Source: Clostridium jeddahitimonense (lineage in GTDB: Bacteria > Bacillota > Clostridia > Clostridiales > Clostridiaceae). Taken from it: a stretch of DNA of 64,000 nt. The translations under genes and the position numbers were made by a program. Shown piece after piece: positions 63,089-64,000 of the stretch. The stretch is from assembly GCA_000753455.2 (NCBI GenBank), contig LM994670.1, positions 1,838,162 to 1,902,161 on the forward strand. Reading direction: 5' to 3'. Positions within the stretch are counted from its first letter, which is position 1. Each line of letters begins with the position of its first letter. The notes under the pieces were generated by a model. That model made no database searches, was not told the origin of the DNA, and saw only the letters and a program-made list of their open reading frames with translations.

Positions 63089-64000
63089 CTATAACATCTC
63101 CTACTAAATCATACTCTTGTATATCAGTAATTTTCACTTTTACAACATCACCTATTTTTATTTTATTTGTTTTTCTAATATAAATTATATTATCTATTTC
63201 AGGTGACATCATGTAATTTCTTCCAATGTAAAATTCTCCATTACTTCTATCTATTATAGTATCATAGATATTACCAATTTTCAAATTATTTAAGTCTAAC
63301 ATAATTTTTCTTTGAGTAAGCATTAGTTCTCTTAAACGGCTCTCTTTAACGGACTCATCTATTTGCCCGTTCATTATAGCTGCAGGGGTTCCCTCTTCTT
63401 GTGAATAACTAAATACACCTACATTATCTAACTTATACTCTTTTAAGAATTCTTTTAATTCATTAAAGTCTTCATTACTTTCGTTAGGGAATCCTACTAT
63501 TAATGATGTTCTTAATGTAATTTCAGGAATTCGTTCTCTAAGTTTATCGATTATATTAATAATATCTTCTTTGCTAGTCTTTCTACCCATTAATTTTAAA
63601 ATTTTATTACTAATATGTTGTATTGGTATATCTAGATATTTAGCTACCTTATTATTTGATGAAATTTCTTCAATTAGTTCATCATACATCTCTTCAGGAT
63701 AACAGTATAAAAGTCTTACCCACTCAATATTTTCAACCTCTGAAACCTTCTTAACTAATTTATGAAGCATTTTTCCATCATAAATATCAACACCATAATT
63801 TGTTAAGTCTTGAGCTATTAAAATAATCTCTTTTACACCCTGTAAAGATAAACTTTCAACTTCTTTAATAACACTTTCTATTGTTCTACTTCTGAATTTA
63901 CCTCTTATTTTAGGAATTATGCAGTAGGTACAAAAGTTATTACAACCTTCTGCAATCCTTACATAAGCAGTATGAGTATTTGTTGTTAATATTCTTTCAC
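63072..64000 (-). CDS. rimO: Ribosomal protein S12 methylthiotransferase RimO, 5' truncated by window edge
   Basis: Radical-SAM enzyme that methylthiolates Asp of ribosomal protein S12. The frame runs open to the window edge: before the internal ATG at 63770 it reads [21 protein letters not shown], the radical SAM CxxxCxxC motif near 63900-63930. The C-terminal TRAM-like domain is complete ([25 protein letters not shown]). The RIAEGC context and IPKIRG separate it from MiaB, encoded at 43464. About 310 codons of some 440 are visible. Confidence 0.93.
   Translation of the reverse strand, partial: ERILTTNTHTAYVRIAEGCNNFCTYCIIPKIRGKFRSRTIESVIKEVESLSLQGVKEIILIAQDLTNYGVDIYDGKMLHKLVKKVSEVENIEWVRLLYCYPEEMYDELIEEISSNNKVAKYLDIPIQHISNKILKLMGRKTSKEDIINIIDKLRERIPEITLRTSLIVGFPNESNEDFNELKEFLKEYKLDNVGVFSYSQEEGTPAAIMNGQIDESVKESRLRELMLTQRKIMLDLNNLKIGNIYDTIIDRSNGEFYIGRNYMMSPEIDNIIYIRKTNKIKIGDVVKVKITDIQEYDLVGDVIDESGK

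Overview
The window is low-GC, gene-dense chromosomal DNA from a spore-forming Firmicute, most likely Clostridium sensu stricto. The evidence is the strongly AT-biased coding sequence, AGGAGG-type ribosome binding sites with frequent TTG and GTG starts, sporulation gene spoVS, and the order rimP-nusA-rnpM-ylxQ-infB-rbfA-nrnA-truB-ribF-rpsO-pnp followed by an M16 peptidase, ymxH and aspartate kinase. It is backbone rather than a genomic island: I see no prophage, insertion sequence, CRISPR array, rRNA or tRNA. No gap without a gene exceeds about 300 bases.

Layout. 1-2368: 5'-truncated DinG/XPD-like helicase. 2500-6950: CUT1-type ABC importer operon (ATPase, two permeases, lipoprotein). 6985-11594: DHH phosphoesterase, a degenerate SF1-ATPase fused to a LexA-like S24 domain, and a PLP aminotransferase next to a PLP-salvage kinase. 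11676-24890: translation and RNA-decay superoperon, then M16 peptidase, ymxH and aspartate kinase. 24908-35888: lipoprotein, a minus-strand DUF5685 / J-like / cysteine-rich cluster, small stress or unknown genes, TudS-like protein, TerC, HAD phosphatase, esterase, threonine ammonia-lyase. 36081-42373: rluB, mnmM, RpiR regulator, flavoprotein, cmk, ispH and a four-domain S1 protein. 42418-50789: GNAT, miaB, mutS, mutL, miaA, hfq. 50872-55669: YnbB-type PLP enzyme, membrane metallopeptidase, lexA with a divergent acidic Cys protein, tyrosine recombinase. 55756-58181: YaaH transporter and a large unknown protein with a nuclease-like tail. 58367-64000: DUF378, then HPr, spoVS, rny, recA, pgsA and 3' part of rimO on the minus strand.

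The genes group around translation and RNA turnover (rimP to pnp, nrnA, hfq, rny), RNA modification (truB, miaA, miaB, rluB, mnmM, rimO for S12), and genome maintenance (DinG-like, mutSL, recA, lexA). lexA and recA share an AAAC-N4-GTTC operator half-pair at their promoters, so the SOS circuit can be read here. The strongest candidates for undescribed biology are the SF1-like/S24 fusion at 8085-9515, which keeps the LexA self-cleavage site and catalytic dyad but has a broken Walker B; the DUF5685 + J-like + Cys-rich TPR cluster at 25788-28121; the start-site hairpin of ymxH; and the protein at 56451-58181. Starts were often moved downstream from the longest open frame because the upstream start codon lies inside the Shine-Dalgarno sequence. 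All family assignments are by eye; no database search was run.
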